Below, piece by piece: positions 54,001-64,000 of a stretch of DNA of 64,000 nt. The stretch is from Hoplostethus atlanticus. Taxonomy: Eukaryota > Chordata > Actinopteri > Trachichthyiformes > Trachichthyidae. The stretch spans positions 1,290,501 to 1,354,500 of the forward strand of contig JAXDDX010000050.1 in NCBI GenBank assembly GCA_034670405.1, in the 5' to 3' direction. Both the position numbers and the translations under genes were made by a program. How positions within the stretch are numbered: position 1 is the first letter of the stretch; each line of letters opens with the position of its first letter. The notes below the pieces were generated by a model. That model did no database searches. It had not been told where the DNA came from and saw only the letters and a list, made by a program, of their open reading frames with translations.

Positions 54001-54927
54001 AGTTGAGTATCTCAACCTCCTGTGAATAGAGATGAATGGGATGTCTTTCTCCTTTTGATTTTCAGCATGGTACACTCAGTAGTAGAGTCCAAACATAGAC
54101 ATGTCCATTGCTCTACCTGGCTTCCCTCTAAATACAGTACTTAATCCAACCATATATGAGAGGGTCCTGACTGAGAACAAGCCTCAAATAATGAATGCCA
54201 TTGAATGCATCATTTTCTTTGCTTTAGGTTTAGATTGAAGCTGTATCAATCTCTGTGAGAAGTTTCCTCCTGAGTGGAGTAGGATAGCGATTTTGAAATC
54301 CTAAGACTAATACTGGAGTAATACAACCAGCTGGCTGGTTGGCTGTGTCAGTGTGGGTCCATATGCATAAAATATCTGAGAATAGGACTGCTGATCCAAT
54401 ATGAGTTTGGCTCTTCAGACATACAGAGGTTAGTGTGGTCATATGACTTGACCAGTGATCTTGAAATAATTATTCCTCTCCTGTGTCCTGATGTTTTATG
54501 CATACGAGTCTTGGTGATGCCATATGTAAGTCTAAGATGTACACAAGGCTGAAGTATTGTATAGGTCCAATGTATGTAAGGTAAATCCACTCCTCTGCCG
54601 TCCTGTTGAACATACTCAACATGAACATATTCACACGCCACTGACCAGATGAACAGCTAGAGAGGCTAAGCCATCTGTTACATCTTCTCTTCTTAAACAC
54701 ATTTACAGGCATCCATACATGCTGGTTGCTGGCTGGAAGTGTGGAAATGAAATGGAACAACATTTCTCCAGCCCTGATTCCATTTATAGGATTTTCTTGT
54801 AATGCACACTAGCACTGTGAAATTAATTGCAATGATATATTCTAATGCAGCGTTTCCCAACCTTTTCCCCTCTCTGGCACACTTTCCAAATTTACAGAAT
54901 CTCATGACACACCACTCTCAAAAACAT

Positions 54928-54959
<32 letters not shown>

Positions 54960-57900
54960 CTTAATGGTCAAGTAAATATGACTTAGGTAGGTATAATATT
55001 TCACAGTATGTATTAATAGCCATGCAGATGCCATATATACAGGTCTGCCAAAAATACAGACATTCTCAAATTCTCATTTGCCAGTGGTCCAGGGCCAGTG
55101 GTCATTATTCATTTGACAATGATACATTTAGAGAAACTCCTCTTACAGGTTACATTTAACTAGTAAAGCAAGATCGCACTTCCACAGACATCATGTTTAA
55201 CTTTGTTAACTTGTTTGCTGTCTGTGTTTGTATGTAGTGTATGGAAAACCAGTGATCCCCAGTGGAGGTTCCCAGCACCCAGAGAATCCTTATCTGGAGC
55301 ACCACTCCCCTGCCCTAGAATCTGAGGTGGACCACAGTGGAGCCCCCCAGGGAGGCCCTAGCCCAGCTGAGGGCCCCCAGCCAGAAGTGGAGCGTATCCC
55401 CCGGCCCCTCAGCCCCACCAAGTTGCTTCCCTTCATTTCCAACCCCTACCGCCACCAGAGTGACGGGGACCTGGAGGCCCTGAGGAAGAAGCTCTACAAT
55501 GCCCCAAGGCCCTTGAAGAAACGCAGCTCCATCACTGAGCCAGAGGGCCCTGCGGGGCCCAACATCCAGAAACTCCTTTACCAGAAGACCACACTGGCCG
55601 CTATGGAAACCACTGTCACACCAACCACTCCCACCTATCCTGGTGAAGCAGAGAGGGCAGCAGAAGGATTGTTGGGGCCGGGGGTTCCAGGCCCTCTGAG
55701 TGGTGCAGAGAACAGCCAATCAGACGAGGACCAGACTCTGGAGGGAGGACAGATCCCAGCACAGATCCCTGGTCCTAATGTCCCCAACCCAGCCCCTGCT
55801 GAACAGACCAACCCACCCTCCGCCACCACTGAGAGTGAGGACATTATCATCCCCCCTCCTCCCCCAGCACACCCAGCCCCCAGGCCAGATGATGCTCTCT
55901 TCCCACCACCGCCCCTTGCTGGCTTGGAGGAGACAACACCCAGCCTGCCCCCTCCACCTCCAGAGGGCTTCCTGGAAGAGTTTCCTCCCTACCCACCGCC
56001 CCCATACCCCAGCGGAGCAGAGCAGGATAGCTTTGGGGAGGACACCTTTAACATGAAGGCACCAGAGGTCACCGGACAAGTCACTCTGCCACCGGTATGG
56101 ATCAGTGTCTTAAACTGCTGAATCACAGTGATGTGGCTCTGAGTAGCCTACTTTGTATTTGCTGGTATAACTGTGGGTAACTGGGTACGTGTTATGACAT
56201 CAGGGTAGATGTAGATAATCCTTTTGTATGCTGTTGTACTATATGTGTTTATCAACTCCCTCACATGTTATTTGTTAGTTCCACAGTGGTAGGTCATGGG
56301 TTATTCTGCTAGTCCTGGCTACAGACTGCACATGCTCAATTTAATGACCCGCTGTTGACCTGTTGTAATGTTATATAATTAAATAATCCACATCAAGTAC
56401 CGCTATTGTTTGGGGAGAAAGTGGGCCCTATTCAGCTTATACTAAGCGGATATACCCTCCCAGATTTCTAGCCTACTCCTCCTCCCCTCCATTTATTGAG
56501 CTGTGTTCGATCCAATCTACATTTTCTTGTTCTTTAGCCTATATTGATCCTCAATAAGAGGGTTAAACTGTGAGGTGGAGGTGAACCATCTCTAATCAGC
56601 TTTCATAATCATAGCTTAGTGAAATCAAATGGTTTCATAGTGCTTGTGGTGCTAAGGTGGTTTAGTGCTGAAATAAGAGTTGGAGAAACAAGCCCCTCCT
56701 TCTCCTCCCTCAGACCACAGCAGTGAACACAGCTGAGTGGATGCTTCCACTTGACAGGTGTCTGGATGAGGCTCTAACAGTCTTGTTTGTCTTCTCTGGG
56801 TATTAGCTAGTGGCTGTTTGAGATCATCAGTGTGCGACAAAGCTTTTTTTTTTTTTTCTCAGAATAGCTGGACTTGTGCTCCTTCTCACCTGTATGATTG
56901 TGTCTTTAGGGAAAGCGGACCAACTTGCGCAAGACTGGCTCTGAGCGCATCGACCACAGCATGAGGGTGAAGTTCAACCCACTGGCTCTGCTGCTGGACT
57001 CCTCTCTGGAGGGAGAATTTGACCTGGTCCAGAGGATCATCTATGAAGTAAGACTCCACAAGATACACACGTCGTATACATCTCTCAGTTTATGTTGGTC
57101 AATAACATGTAACATGCCTGTTTTACTAACTGTAATTTCTTTAACACATTTCTTGCTGTAGTAGCAAGCTATCATGGTACCATAGAAAGTTCAATTTAAA
57201 ATAACTACATTTCTTTGAAAAAATATTTGCATCTCGGTTTCCCCTCGTCACACTAAATTTCTCGATCACAGGTGGAGGATCCCAGCTTGCCCAACGATGA
57301 AGGCATCACTGCATTACACAATGCTGTCTGTGCCGGGCATACCGAGATCGTCAAGTTCCTGGTCCAGTTTGGAGTTAATGTCAATGCTGCTGACAGCGAC
57401 GGCTGGTAAGTTAACTGTTATCTGGCTGTTTACGGCACCATTGTACAGCAGTAATACAAATCATCCCAGCTGCTCTTCTGTCTCCACCTGGATTAATGCA
57501 TTTGTAAACTCCCTCTATCCACCCCCGTTGCCTCATCCTTCTCCCTCCCTTTCCCCCCCTTTCCCCTTGACTTCTAATTCACCCACCCCTCTACCCCAGG
57601 ACGCCTCTTCACTGTGCTGCCTCCTGCAACAATGTACAAGTGTGCAAGTTCCTGGTGGAGTCTGGGGCAGCAGTGTTTGCAATGACGTACAGCGACATGC
57701 AAACAGCAGCTGATAAATGTGAAGAGATGGAGGAGGGCTACACCCAGTGCTCTCAGTTCCTCTATGGTCAGTGGATGCTACTGAAGTGGGTGTGTGTGGG
57801 TGTGGGATTGCGTGGAGAGAGAGAGAGTGATGTATGCTGTGTTTCTGTGTGGCTGAGGATGGCAGTTTCACTATGCTTATAATCTGCCTGTGCTGATATT

Positions 57901-58344
57901 TACTTTTCGATGTACATTAATCTCCTTCTGTGTCCATCCTCAGGTGTGCAGGAGAAGATGGGCATCATGAACAGGGGCGTGGTCTACGGTCTATGGGACT
58001 ACACCAGTGAAAACCCTGATGAGCTGACGTTCCGCGAGGGTGACTGCATGACCATCGTCCGCAGAGAGGATGAGGACGAGATCGAGTGGTGGTGGGCGCG
58101 CATGGCCGACACCGAGAGTTACATTCCCCGCAACCTCCTAGGGGTGAGTCACCGTGTCCAACGGCATCCTGGATCTACTAACTTCACATCAGTGTGCCGT
58201 CAAACATAGAACAAGTCAAGACAATGTAATGACGTTGATAAAGTGTTTCTGAAAAGTACAGTGCAGTGTGTTGATGTTGATGTCTTCCTGTTGTCCTAAC
58301 AGCTCTACCCCAGAATAAAGCCAAGACAGAGAAGCCTGGCTTAG
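29815..58344 (+). CDS. tp53bp2: ASPP2 (p53-binding protein 2)
   Basis: Scaffold that binds p53-family proteins, PP1 and junctional/YAP partners. Exons: 29815-29841, 40621-40768, 41874-41987, 43481-43548, 44494-44595, 46191-46365, 46635-46816, 47014-47178, 49886-50070, (51612-51662 uncertain), 52452-52574, 52718-52839, 53519-53930, 55238-56094, 56910-57047, 57272-57405, 57600-57766, 57944-58143, 58303-58344. Order of parts: N-terminal ubiquitin/RA-like fold ([10 protein letters not shown]), Gln/Glu-rich coiled coil (44.5-47.2 kb), proline-rich region with PPPPYPSG near 56000 (WW-binding PPxY), PP1 site RVKF (56964-56975), ankyrin repeats (57.27-57.77 kb), SH3 domain (57.94-58.34 kb) ending [10 protein letters not shown]. 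About 1,150 residues; human ASPP2 is 1,128. [10 protein letters not shown] and [15 protein letters not shown] favour ASPP2 over ASPP1. The canonical MMP start is at 29833; MRYEAK would be an N-terminal extension. Splicing between 50070 and 52452 is unresolved. Confidence 0.92.
33799..33832. repeat. (GT)17 microsatellite
   Basis: Perfect GT run in tp53bp2 intron DNA. Confidence 0.97.
35037..35097 (+). repeat. Degenerate retroelement 3' tail
   Basis: CTAAGTCAGG..AGATAAGAGTTTCAGCTAAATGCC is a decayed version of the tail seen intact at 36700-36760. No element body is recognisable upstream. Confidence 0.5.
36486..36570 (+). repeat. 33-bp tandem repeat
   Basis: About 2.6 copies of a 33-bp unit starting CACTTATTTGTCTTAGCTCT, at 36486, 36519 and about 36552. 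It sits about 130 bp before a teleost retroelement tail and may be part of that element's 3' end. Confidence 0.7.
36700..36760 (+). repeat. Teleost retroelement 3' tail
   Basis: TAAGTCGCTTTGGATAAAAG followed by CGTCTGCTAAATGACTGTAA is the widespread fish SINE/LINE tail. The reverse-oriented form occurs at 50196-50254. Confidence 0.75.
42006..42053. repeat. (AC)n microsatellite
   Basis: An AC run with one G interruption, starting 18 bp after the donor of the tp53bp2 exon that ends at 41987. Confidence 0.95.
45828..46070 (+). repeat. tRNA-derived SINE
   Basis: It begins with GGCAGTGGCAGTAGCCTAGA and GGTTAGAG (A-box-like) and has a decayed B-box region (GGTTGCAGTATTGCATCC). A conserved central part follows, CCCTTGAGCAAGGCACCTAA then CCCCCAATTGCTCC, then GGAGCTGCTCAGTGAC. 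I recognise this composite from teleost SINEs. It lies in a tp53bp2 intron, about 120 bp before the exon at 46191. Confidence 0.7.
49093..49140 (+). other. tp53bp2: Candidate alternative exon of tp53bp2
   Basis: A strong pyrimidine tract and TCAAG acceptor precede 48 nt that end CAG before GTAACT. It is phase 0 at both ends and open in frame ([16 protein letters not shown]), so it can be inserted between the exons ending at 47178 and starting at 49886 without shifting the frame. I do not recognise the peptide from mammalian ASPP2. Confidence 0.4.
49545..49800. repeat. Dispersed repeat, copy 3 (tp53bp2 intron)
   Basis: Shares GGTGTTAACGCACCATGG, CTTCTGCCAAGCAATATAGT, GGTGGTTGCTAAGCAACAC and CAGTTATGCAG with the two copies in xpo5 introns. 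It ends about 85 bp before the tp53bp2 exon at 49886. Confidence 0.55.
50196..50254 (-). repeat. Teleost retroelement 3' tail, reverse orientation
   Basis: TTTTACATTTACATTTTAGT followed by CATTTAGCTGCTCTCATCCA is the reverse complement of the tail type seen at 36700-36760, with a few changes. Confidence 0.65.
51612..51662 (+). other. tp53bp2: Candidate tp53bp2 exon with internal ATG
   Basis: A 51-nt segment with an acceptor CTTCCTCAG and a donor GTACAC. It is open in one frame only, [16 protein letters not shown], which needs one preceding nucleotide and leaves one G that joins correctly to the exon at 52452 (GIQSSKL). It cannot follow the exon ending at 50070 directly, since that reading stops after RGHVLA. 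It may be an alternative first exon starting at MFLL, or need a linking exon (possibly 51434-51480). Confidence 0.35.
54848..54925. mobile_element. Fragment with hAT-like terminus
   Basis: CAGCGTTTCCCAACCTTTTC resembles the terminal repeat of common vertebrate hAT elements. The matching inverted end was not found in the following 400 bp. A (CA)15 run follows at 54929-54958. Confidence 0.35.
54929..54958. repeat. (CA)15 microsatellite
   Basis: Perfect CA run within tp53bp2 intron DNA. Confidence 0.95.
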
Positions 58345-59545
58345 ACCATGAAGATCTCTATTTCAGTCTCCAAGATGGACTTTTTAACACACAAACAAGC
58401 TTTAACAGACTGGGAGAGAACAGGCCAACAATCAAATGAAGAAGAAGAAGAAGAATCAAGGACAGACCAAACAACATGAAGGATCTTTAACGACTATGAA
58501 CTCTCTGGCCCAACTGGCACTTTTCTATATCTACAGCAGAGGATTTCCACACGTATTTTTCCAGACCACTCTGTGTACTGTACTTAAGACACTAATGGCA
58601 TTATTTTTTTGTGACCTTTTTTGTAATCAAGTGTCTGGAACAGTTTATAAAGTGAATGGAATTCAAATGTTGGGATATAAATGGAACAAACAGTATTTTT
58701 ATGCTAGTGATTTTTACACTTTGAATAATCTTTTGAAGCTTGTCTTCTGGGTTACTGGCTATTTTCTGGTTTCATACAGTTGGGCCACAACAGTGCATGA
58801 GATGAATGAGTGGATGTTTCTGTTACCGTGACAATCTTTTGGGACTTGGTACCTATCATTATCTGTGTTGAGTAACTATGCCTCTGCATAACTGCATTGG
58901 AGGTGTACATTTTCACTTTCGACTACCACTGTTCTAGCGAAGTCAATAGAAAATGAAATGATTGGTGTATGTTCTGTTGACAAGCAGTGGTGAAACCTTT
59001 GAATGAACTATTGATTCTGTTGTCTATGATACCAAGAAAGCCAGTCTGTTTTCCCACACTGGCAAAGTGGTTGAGATACCATAGATATACTCTGTATACA
59101 TGTATTGTCACAGCAACTAGTGAAATATTACTACAGGTATATTATTGTGAAAACCGGCTTTGAAAATTGAGAGACCACTTGTCCAAGGAGGAGATGACAT
59201 GCAGTATGATCTTAATCATTTTATTACAGCAATTCAAGAAGGATAAGATAGTGTAAGGCAGCCTAATCCCAGAAACCTTGACTTTTTTGTAGTAATTGGT
59301 AAGAGATGACACTCTACATTATAAGGGCAGATGATAAATCATGTCAAATCATGTCTGTAAAGCAAATTTGATGGAAATTATCATTCATTCAAAGTTCCTG
59401 AAACTCGTCTCATCACGTATCTGTCAATGCAGATGTATTTATTTTTGTTACCATGTATTATGTTTTCTTTTATCCTCTTGTCAAAACCATAACCACACAT
59501 GTAGTATTTCAGACATTTACAATAAAATACTTTGTACTAAGTTTA
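58345..59545 (+). other. tp53bp2: 3' UTR of tp53bp2
   Basis: About 1.2 kb of AT-rich, non-coding sequence from the stop codon to just beyond AATAAA at 59521-59526. No other AATAAA was noticed earlier in this interval. The open frame at 58436-58831 lies wholly inside it and has no family similarity that I can see. Intergenic DNA from there to 60.0 kb shows only another AATAAA at 59842 and nothing else recognisable. Confidence 0.65.
59521..59526 (+). terminator. tp53bp2: Poly(A) signal of tp53bp2
   Basis: Canonical AATAAA about 1.18 kb after the stop codon, followed by a T-rich/GT-containing stretch. Confidence 0.6.
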
Positions 59546-60029
59546 CAGTCTATTGGTGTTACTGACCCCAAATGTTAACTTTTATTTATTGTTGTGGTAA
59601 GGGGTTATAGAAACCAGATTGATTTTATGCTACATCTATATCAGGCTGCCAATACATATTGTGTTCTTTAATAATGGTTATTCAGGAAAAAAATATTTTT
59701 GGTGACTTGGTACTGAACACTTCTTCTACATAATAATAAAATGTAGATGATATCCAACCACAGTAGAGTATAAAATGAGCAATGGACAGGACAGGACATG
59801 ACAGGAAGTGAACCTATCTGCCCAAAAAAAGCCTGTTTGCAGAAATAAAGATTATTGAATTGACATTGAATGTCTATCAATTGATATATTTTGGTCTGTA
59901 CTTATTAGCTACTTTGCAATGGCAATATAATTACAAGCAGGGCTGGGTCGGGCCATTGCTCCCAGGATTTAACTGACTGGTGACTCTTCTATTAGTGCTA
60001 TCCGGAGCTCGCTGGAACACTACTGTTGT

Positions 60030-60165
60030 TCCACCTGATGATCAATGATATTTGTCCACACACGAGTATCCTGCACCACTTCATGGGCCCAGTGTTGCTG
60101 TGACGCTCCCGCCATCAACTCGTGTGAATTTCTGTTGCTCCACATACAACTCTGGAGTTCCTGAG
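60030..60165 (-). pseudogene. Ig V-set domain 2 relic, pIgR-like unit A
   Basis: On the minus strand one frame gives ELYVEQQKFTRVDGGSVT followed by GPMKWC, the start of a pIgR-like/CMRF35-like V domain (GGSVT strand B, then the K-W/F-C segment). A near-identical stretch occurs at 62270-62390. The rest of the domain is not continuous, so it is a relic. The different open frame across 60271-60020 is not the Ig frame. Confidence 0.55.
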
Positions 60166-60537
60166 CACGGCGATAAATCCACGAGGAATCAGAGAATGAA
60201 CTCAAATATTTAACAGTGCCTCTCATACCACTTTGAAAAAGTGAAAAGCATAATGATTTTGCTTTCTGCATAGAGCATTAGAGTCTTCAAACAGTGATGC
60301 ATACACAATGCATACACTGCAAGCACTGAATATATATAACTATATAGTATAATATACTGCACAAATATATCACTATATCACTATTATTTGTATTTTCAGA
60401 GAGATTTAATAAGTCCACTAATATTTGTAGATAGTATCCCATTGTACATTAAACATGATTTGTGCATTGATCCAAAGTTATGAATACAAACGTACGTGGG
60501 CTGATAGATAGATGGTATTGTGGTCCCTGATAATCAG

Positions 60538-60790
60538 GTTCCCCATTAATCTCCACAGCACACCAGTGATTTCCAGAGTCTTTCAGGTTCACTTCAGTCA
60601 GGGTCACTGCTGACTTGCTTGCTGGATTATATCATCCAAGATTGAGGCCTGGTCTAGTTTCATAGCATCAGACAGTATGAAATAAATCCCCCTTACACAT
60701 GTATTTGACATGTTTGATGTACTTCTGATCATGTGAACATGGATGGATAGTGACCAAGCCACCTTTCTGCACAGGCACCTTTACAACACA
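60538..60790 (-). pseudogene. Ig V-set domain 1 relic, pIgR-like unit A
   Basis: The minus strand reads VPVQKGGLVTIHPCSHDQKY and then KHVKYMCKGDLF, a typical pIgR-like/CMRF35-like strand B to C region with its KY.CKG signature. After an in-frame stop the frame shifts and reads AVTLTEVNLKDSGNHWCAVE (strand F, D-G-W-C). At least one stop and one frame shift lie between the halves. This would be the first domain; domain 2 follows at 60165. Confidence 0.7.
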
Positions 60791-60799
60791 GTAAGTACC

Positions 60800-62080
60800 A
60801 GTGGCCATCGGAGAAGAAGAGAACTTGTTTCGGTAGCTCTGAATGTTTGACTACAGACTACAGGAGGTATGGCAAGACTTCAGCTTCCTGACTAAACACT
60901 GATTTCAGCTCTTCTCCTTGCTGCCTCTTTTATGTGCAAATGCTCCCCTCTGTGGAAAGAACTAAGTATTGTTTTTAATATGCCTGCCTTTTGGCTAGAG
61001 GAGTGGAGTGGGTAATACTGTCTTATTTTTACTGATTCTATTTTTTATTGTATTTGAATGATTTTTATGTTTGTTTGATAATTCAGATGCCTCCCCTGTC
61101 TCCTTGCCCTTCTGCCTTCCCATTCTGTGTAACACAAGCACAGACTTGTCACAATACTCCCAGATAGGGGCAGTGTTGGCTTGGTGTTACTTTGAGAGGA
61201 AATGGATCTCGTGAAGACTTAGTAGTCTCTGTCCTCCCTGAATGCAAGTGAGCCAGAGATGGGAGTGAAATTGCCGTGGTGTGACTATAGTACTACATAC
61301 ATAACAACATGCCAGCAGACTCTCAGCCATCCATGGCACATGAGTATTGGTACAGTCAACTAACATTGGTTATCTTTGCTGTGAACTGCATTTCAAATCA
61401 AAAGATGAATATGAGACAAAAAAGTTTATTTTTGCTCACTTGTTACAAATTGAATCAATTGTCCATAAAAAAGACTTTCACCTTGATTTCCTCTTAATCA
61501 ACTATCTCAAAATAAGAACAAAGAAAATAAATAAGAAAAATTGGGTTTTGAATGCCTCAGCAACAATGAATTTGTGTGCAGGAGTACAATGCAATTTATT
61601 TTTCTGTTTAATAATATTAAACTCAATAATCTATATTTGTCTTTATTGTAGTGTGTCAACTTCTGCAGGGCGTTCACCACTGGTTCATTATTTGTTACGC
61701 CAGAAACTCGTGTGTTCATGAGTTCAGCTGATGTTATTGTCCACGTGAAGTGTGAATGACGGACGTGACCAGATAAAAATGTTATATTGACGTGTTTTGC
61801 TCATAGGTTTTCCTTTACGTATAATCCTAGTGTACAGTGACACAACTCAGTGTTAATGTAAACCCATAAAGTATGTGATGAGATTCAAACAGCTTCTTGA
61901 AAAGCAGATACTACACAAATAATAGAATACATTCAAATCAAGTTGCCTGCAGCAGACAATAAACAATTCATGACTGGAATTTCAGCTGACTGGTTTGTGA
62001 TGAAGTTGGTTTTTTTTACTCACAGACAGTAATCTTGTTGCTGATACAACCCTTTATTGAGTTGTGTATTATGGAGTGAC
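60800..62080. other. Spacer between the two Ig relics
   Basis: AT-rich sequence without a recognised gene. Overlapping short frames at 61309-61721 on both strands show no family similarity. It would correspond to the upstream region or lost exons of unit A. Confidence 0.5.
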
Positions 62081-62084
62081 GATG

Positions 62085-62395
62085 ATATAAGCCGGCATCT
62101 GCAGGTCTTCCATTACAACCAGCCAAAGTGAAACAGATTCAATCCATTCATAGTCACGATCATGAATTTTCTATTGGTGTCATAAGAGACACGCTGTACC
62201 ACCACGGACGCTCCAGCTAGTAATCTACTATTTCCAGAATAGTTGTCCACATATGAGCTACCCATCCTGCATCACTTCATGGGCCCATTGTTGCTATGGC
62301 AACTACAGACAGTGGCACTCCCTCCATGAACTCCAGTGAACTTCTGTTGTTCTACATATAACTCTAGGGTTCACAGAAATCCATCAGGTATGACT
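62085..62395 (-). pseudogene. Ig V-set domain 2 relic, pIgR-like unit B
   Basis: The minus strand reads ELYVEQQKFTGVHGGSATV, then NNGPMK, a TGA stop where Trp is expected, then CRMGSSYVDNYSG, and VSYDTNRKFMIVTMNGL (strands D-E). A frame shift follows before GRPADAGLYH, the strand F (D-A-G-x-Y). The full V-domain order is visible, with one stop and one frame shift. It is homologous to the relic at 60030-60165. Confidence 0.75.
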
Positions 62396-62554
62396 AGGTA
62401 AACCATAAAAAACCCTTCTTGCAAGCCAATTCTGAGCGAGATAAAAGGGAGACTTCAGCATCAAGACTGACCTCTGAACAGTTAATTCAAAATTGATTAA
62501 AAGTTCTGTGGAAATAAAAGCAGCAGAATCACACCTGGAATGACAGAGAGCTGG

Positions 62555-62785
62555 TATTGATCAGACCTGTGACTGATTTCCACAGCACACTGGTATGTTT
62601 CAGAGCCATGCCTGGTTGTTGTCGTCATCAGAGATAAAGGCCTGATCTATATTCTTGTTGTTGGTCCGTATAAAATAATCATTAAAATCCCACTTGGACT
62701 TATATTTCACTTGGTTTGTGTTCCTCTGGGGAACATGGAGGAGTGATAGAGCCACCTTTCCTCACAGGCACCTTCATTAAGTGTT
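62555..62785 (-). pseudogene. Ig V-set domain 1 relic, pIgR-like unit B
   Basis: The minus strand reads KVPVRKGGSITPPCSP, then after a frame shift TNQVKYKSKWDFNDYFIRT and AFISDDDNNQ, and near the end TYQCAVEIS, again broken by a frame shift. This follows the pIgR-like V-domain order: GGS, C, VKY, ISDD, Y.C. It sits upstream of the domain-2 relic at 62395, so units A and B share the same two-domain layout and strand. Confidence 0.72.
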
Positions 62786-62799
62786 GAGTGCCTGTGTAG

Positions 62800-63700
62800 G
62801 CCTGTGTAGAGATCCAAAACATAATGTTTTTACCCAAGGGTCTGGAGATGAGGAGGGGGAAGCAGAGAGATTCATGAGAAGGCCATAGGTGGAATTAAGA
62901 CTTTGGGCCTTAATGTTAGTAATGTGTGCTTCTGTATTCAGCCAAAATGTGTGTTTTGGTGGAGAAAGGACCTAAACAAGAGTTACAGTGACTGTAATTG
63001 TTGTTGACCTTTAACCCTTTACTGGGTTATTCAAGAGCAATAAGGGGAAATGCTTCTTTATTTTTCTTTTTTTAATTCTTTTTTTTTTTAAGAATATTTT
63101 TCAAATGGGGAATGTACTGAATTGCTGTTGTAGAGCACCAATGTACATCACTGAAACATGCTGGAAAGGTTCAAAGTGATGCTTTTTGTCAGGTGTAATT
63201 AAATTTGAGTTTAAGGCAACATTAAAGCAAAACTGAGATTTGGCCATCAATAGTAGGGACTGAATTTATTTATTTATTTTAAATATACACAACAATCCAA
63301 ATCTATTTTGGATGTCAGTATGCAAACAATCCACAGTCAATTATAATAAATATTTAATATATGCCTCGTTTTCTATCTTCGTGAAAAATGTTGTGGAAAT
63401 GTATTTGTTGGACTAGAACTTTATTTCCTAATAGATCATACAGCAACAAACGTTGTGTGTAATTCCCTCTGTGTGCAGCAAGGTGTCAGTAAGACGTCGC
63501 CTTCTAATAACATTGAATGGGACAGGTTCATGCACCCTTTTCACTTTGCCTCATAATGTAACTGTACAGGCTATTTCTCCAGATACACCCAAGGCAAGTG
63601 TGCCAGTGAACCAGATAATGTCAGCAGTATCGGACTTCACATCATCAAATAACACCCTGCTGATCAAACTGGACGAATAGATTCAGTGTTGCCAGGCTAG
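62800..63700. other. Intergenic, nothing recognised
   Basis: AT-rich, with a T-rich run at 63060-63092. The 75-codon frame at 63453-63680 (+) resembles no family I know and has no exon context. Confidence 0.5.
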
Positions 63701-63719
63701 AGGGAAAAAAAAGTGAATA

Positions 63720-63928
63720 GGCTCGGAGGGCGGGCCACCTGTGACGGCAAATTATTGGCGAAGATCTGCGAGTTTTTCACAGGCGCTTCGCTGTCAGTAT
63801 GTCAGTGCGCCCGCTTGGCTCTGTGCTGGATGTGTGTGAGTGTGTGTAGGGGGCAAAACTCACTTGGATAATCTTGAGCACAGGCAACATCAATGTTCCT
63901 CTCTTCAAGGAATCTCCACATGATCCAG
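63720..63928 (+). promoter_or_regulatory. Probable promoter/first exon of a further gene
   Basis: GC content rises sharply against AT-rich flanks (GGAGGGCGGGCC near 63726, GCGCCCGC near 63807). The stretch ends CACATGATCCAG before GTAAGATTC, a good splice donor at 63929. The ATG at 63920 would give only MIQ before the intron, so the exon may be mostly 5' UTR. The gene lies beyond the window and cannot be named. Confidence 0.4.
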
Positions 63929-64000
63929 GTAAGATTCACTGAACATTGCGCGACTGCTGATTGGATATACACCAACGAAAAATCACTATAATAATCCTAT

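Noticed and set aside
55315-56079. Antisense and frame-shifted open frames over the large tp53bp2 exon
   Set aside because: The exon is GC- and proline-rich, so other frames stay open by chance; the sense frame matches ASPP2.
58436-58831. 131-codon open frame after tp53bp2
   Set aside because: It lies within the 3' UTR, starts with Lys-rich A-rich DNA and shows no domain or exon signals.

Overview
The window is nuclear DNA from a ray-finned (teleost) fish. Its genes are split by short introns with GT-AG sites, the intergenic DNA is rich in (CA)n microsatellites, and it carries tRNA-derived SINEs, hAT-type MITEs and the 'TAAGTCGCTTTGGATAAAAG'-type tail common to many fish retroelements. The proteins are clearly vertebrate orthologues. 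The species cannot be named from sequence alone. There is no bacterial, CRISPR or phage content.

Layout. 1-14.4 kb: no gene recognised; microsatellites, SINE pieces and a few unique, homeobox-site-rich blocks that could be conserved enhancers. 14,402-15,005 (-): a complete, very compact three-exon secreted type-2 cystatin gene with its own TATA box. 16,506-17,323: a non-autonomous hAT element with 12-bp inverted ends and an 8-bp target duplication, 61 bp past the xpo5 stop codon. 17,385-28,508 (-): the whole coding region of exportin-5 (xpo5) in 33 exons (about 1,220 residues), including one AT-AC (U12-type) intron and one apparent 1-nt frame disruption. 28.5-29.7 kb: a shared head-to-head promoter region. 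29,815-58,344 (+): tp53bp2 (ASPP2), with N-terminal Ras-association-like domain, coiled coil, proline-rich region, RVKF PP1 site, ankyrin repeats and SH3 domain, then a 3' UTR to a poly(A) signal at 59,521. 60.0-62.8 kb (-): two tandem, decayed two-domain immunoglobulin genes of the pIgR-like/CMRF35-like family. 63.7-63.93 kb (+): a GC-rich block ending in a splice donor, probably the first exon of another gene.

The genes do not form a pathway. Xpo5 exports pre-microRNAs from the nucleus with RanGTP, ASPP2 binds p53-family proteins and PP1, and the cystatin is a secreted cysteine-protease inhibitor. The shared interest lies in gene structure: the divergent xpo5/tp53bp2 promoter, the minor-spliceosome intron, a transposon in the xpo5 3' end, candidate alternative exons in tp53bp2, and the fossil Ig-receptor pair. 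Exon coordinates were read by hand from splice sites, reading phase and remembered family sequence; no alignment was run.
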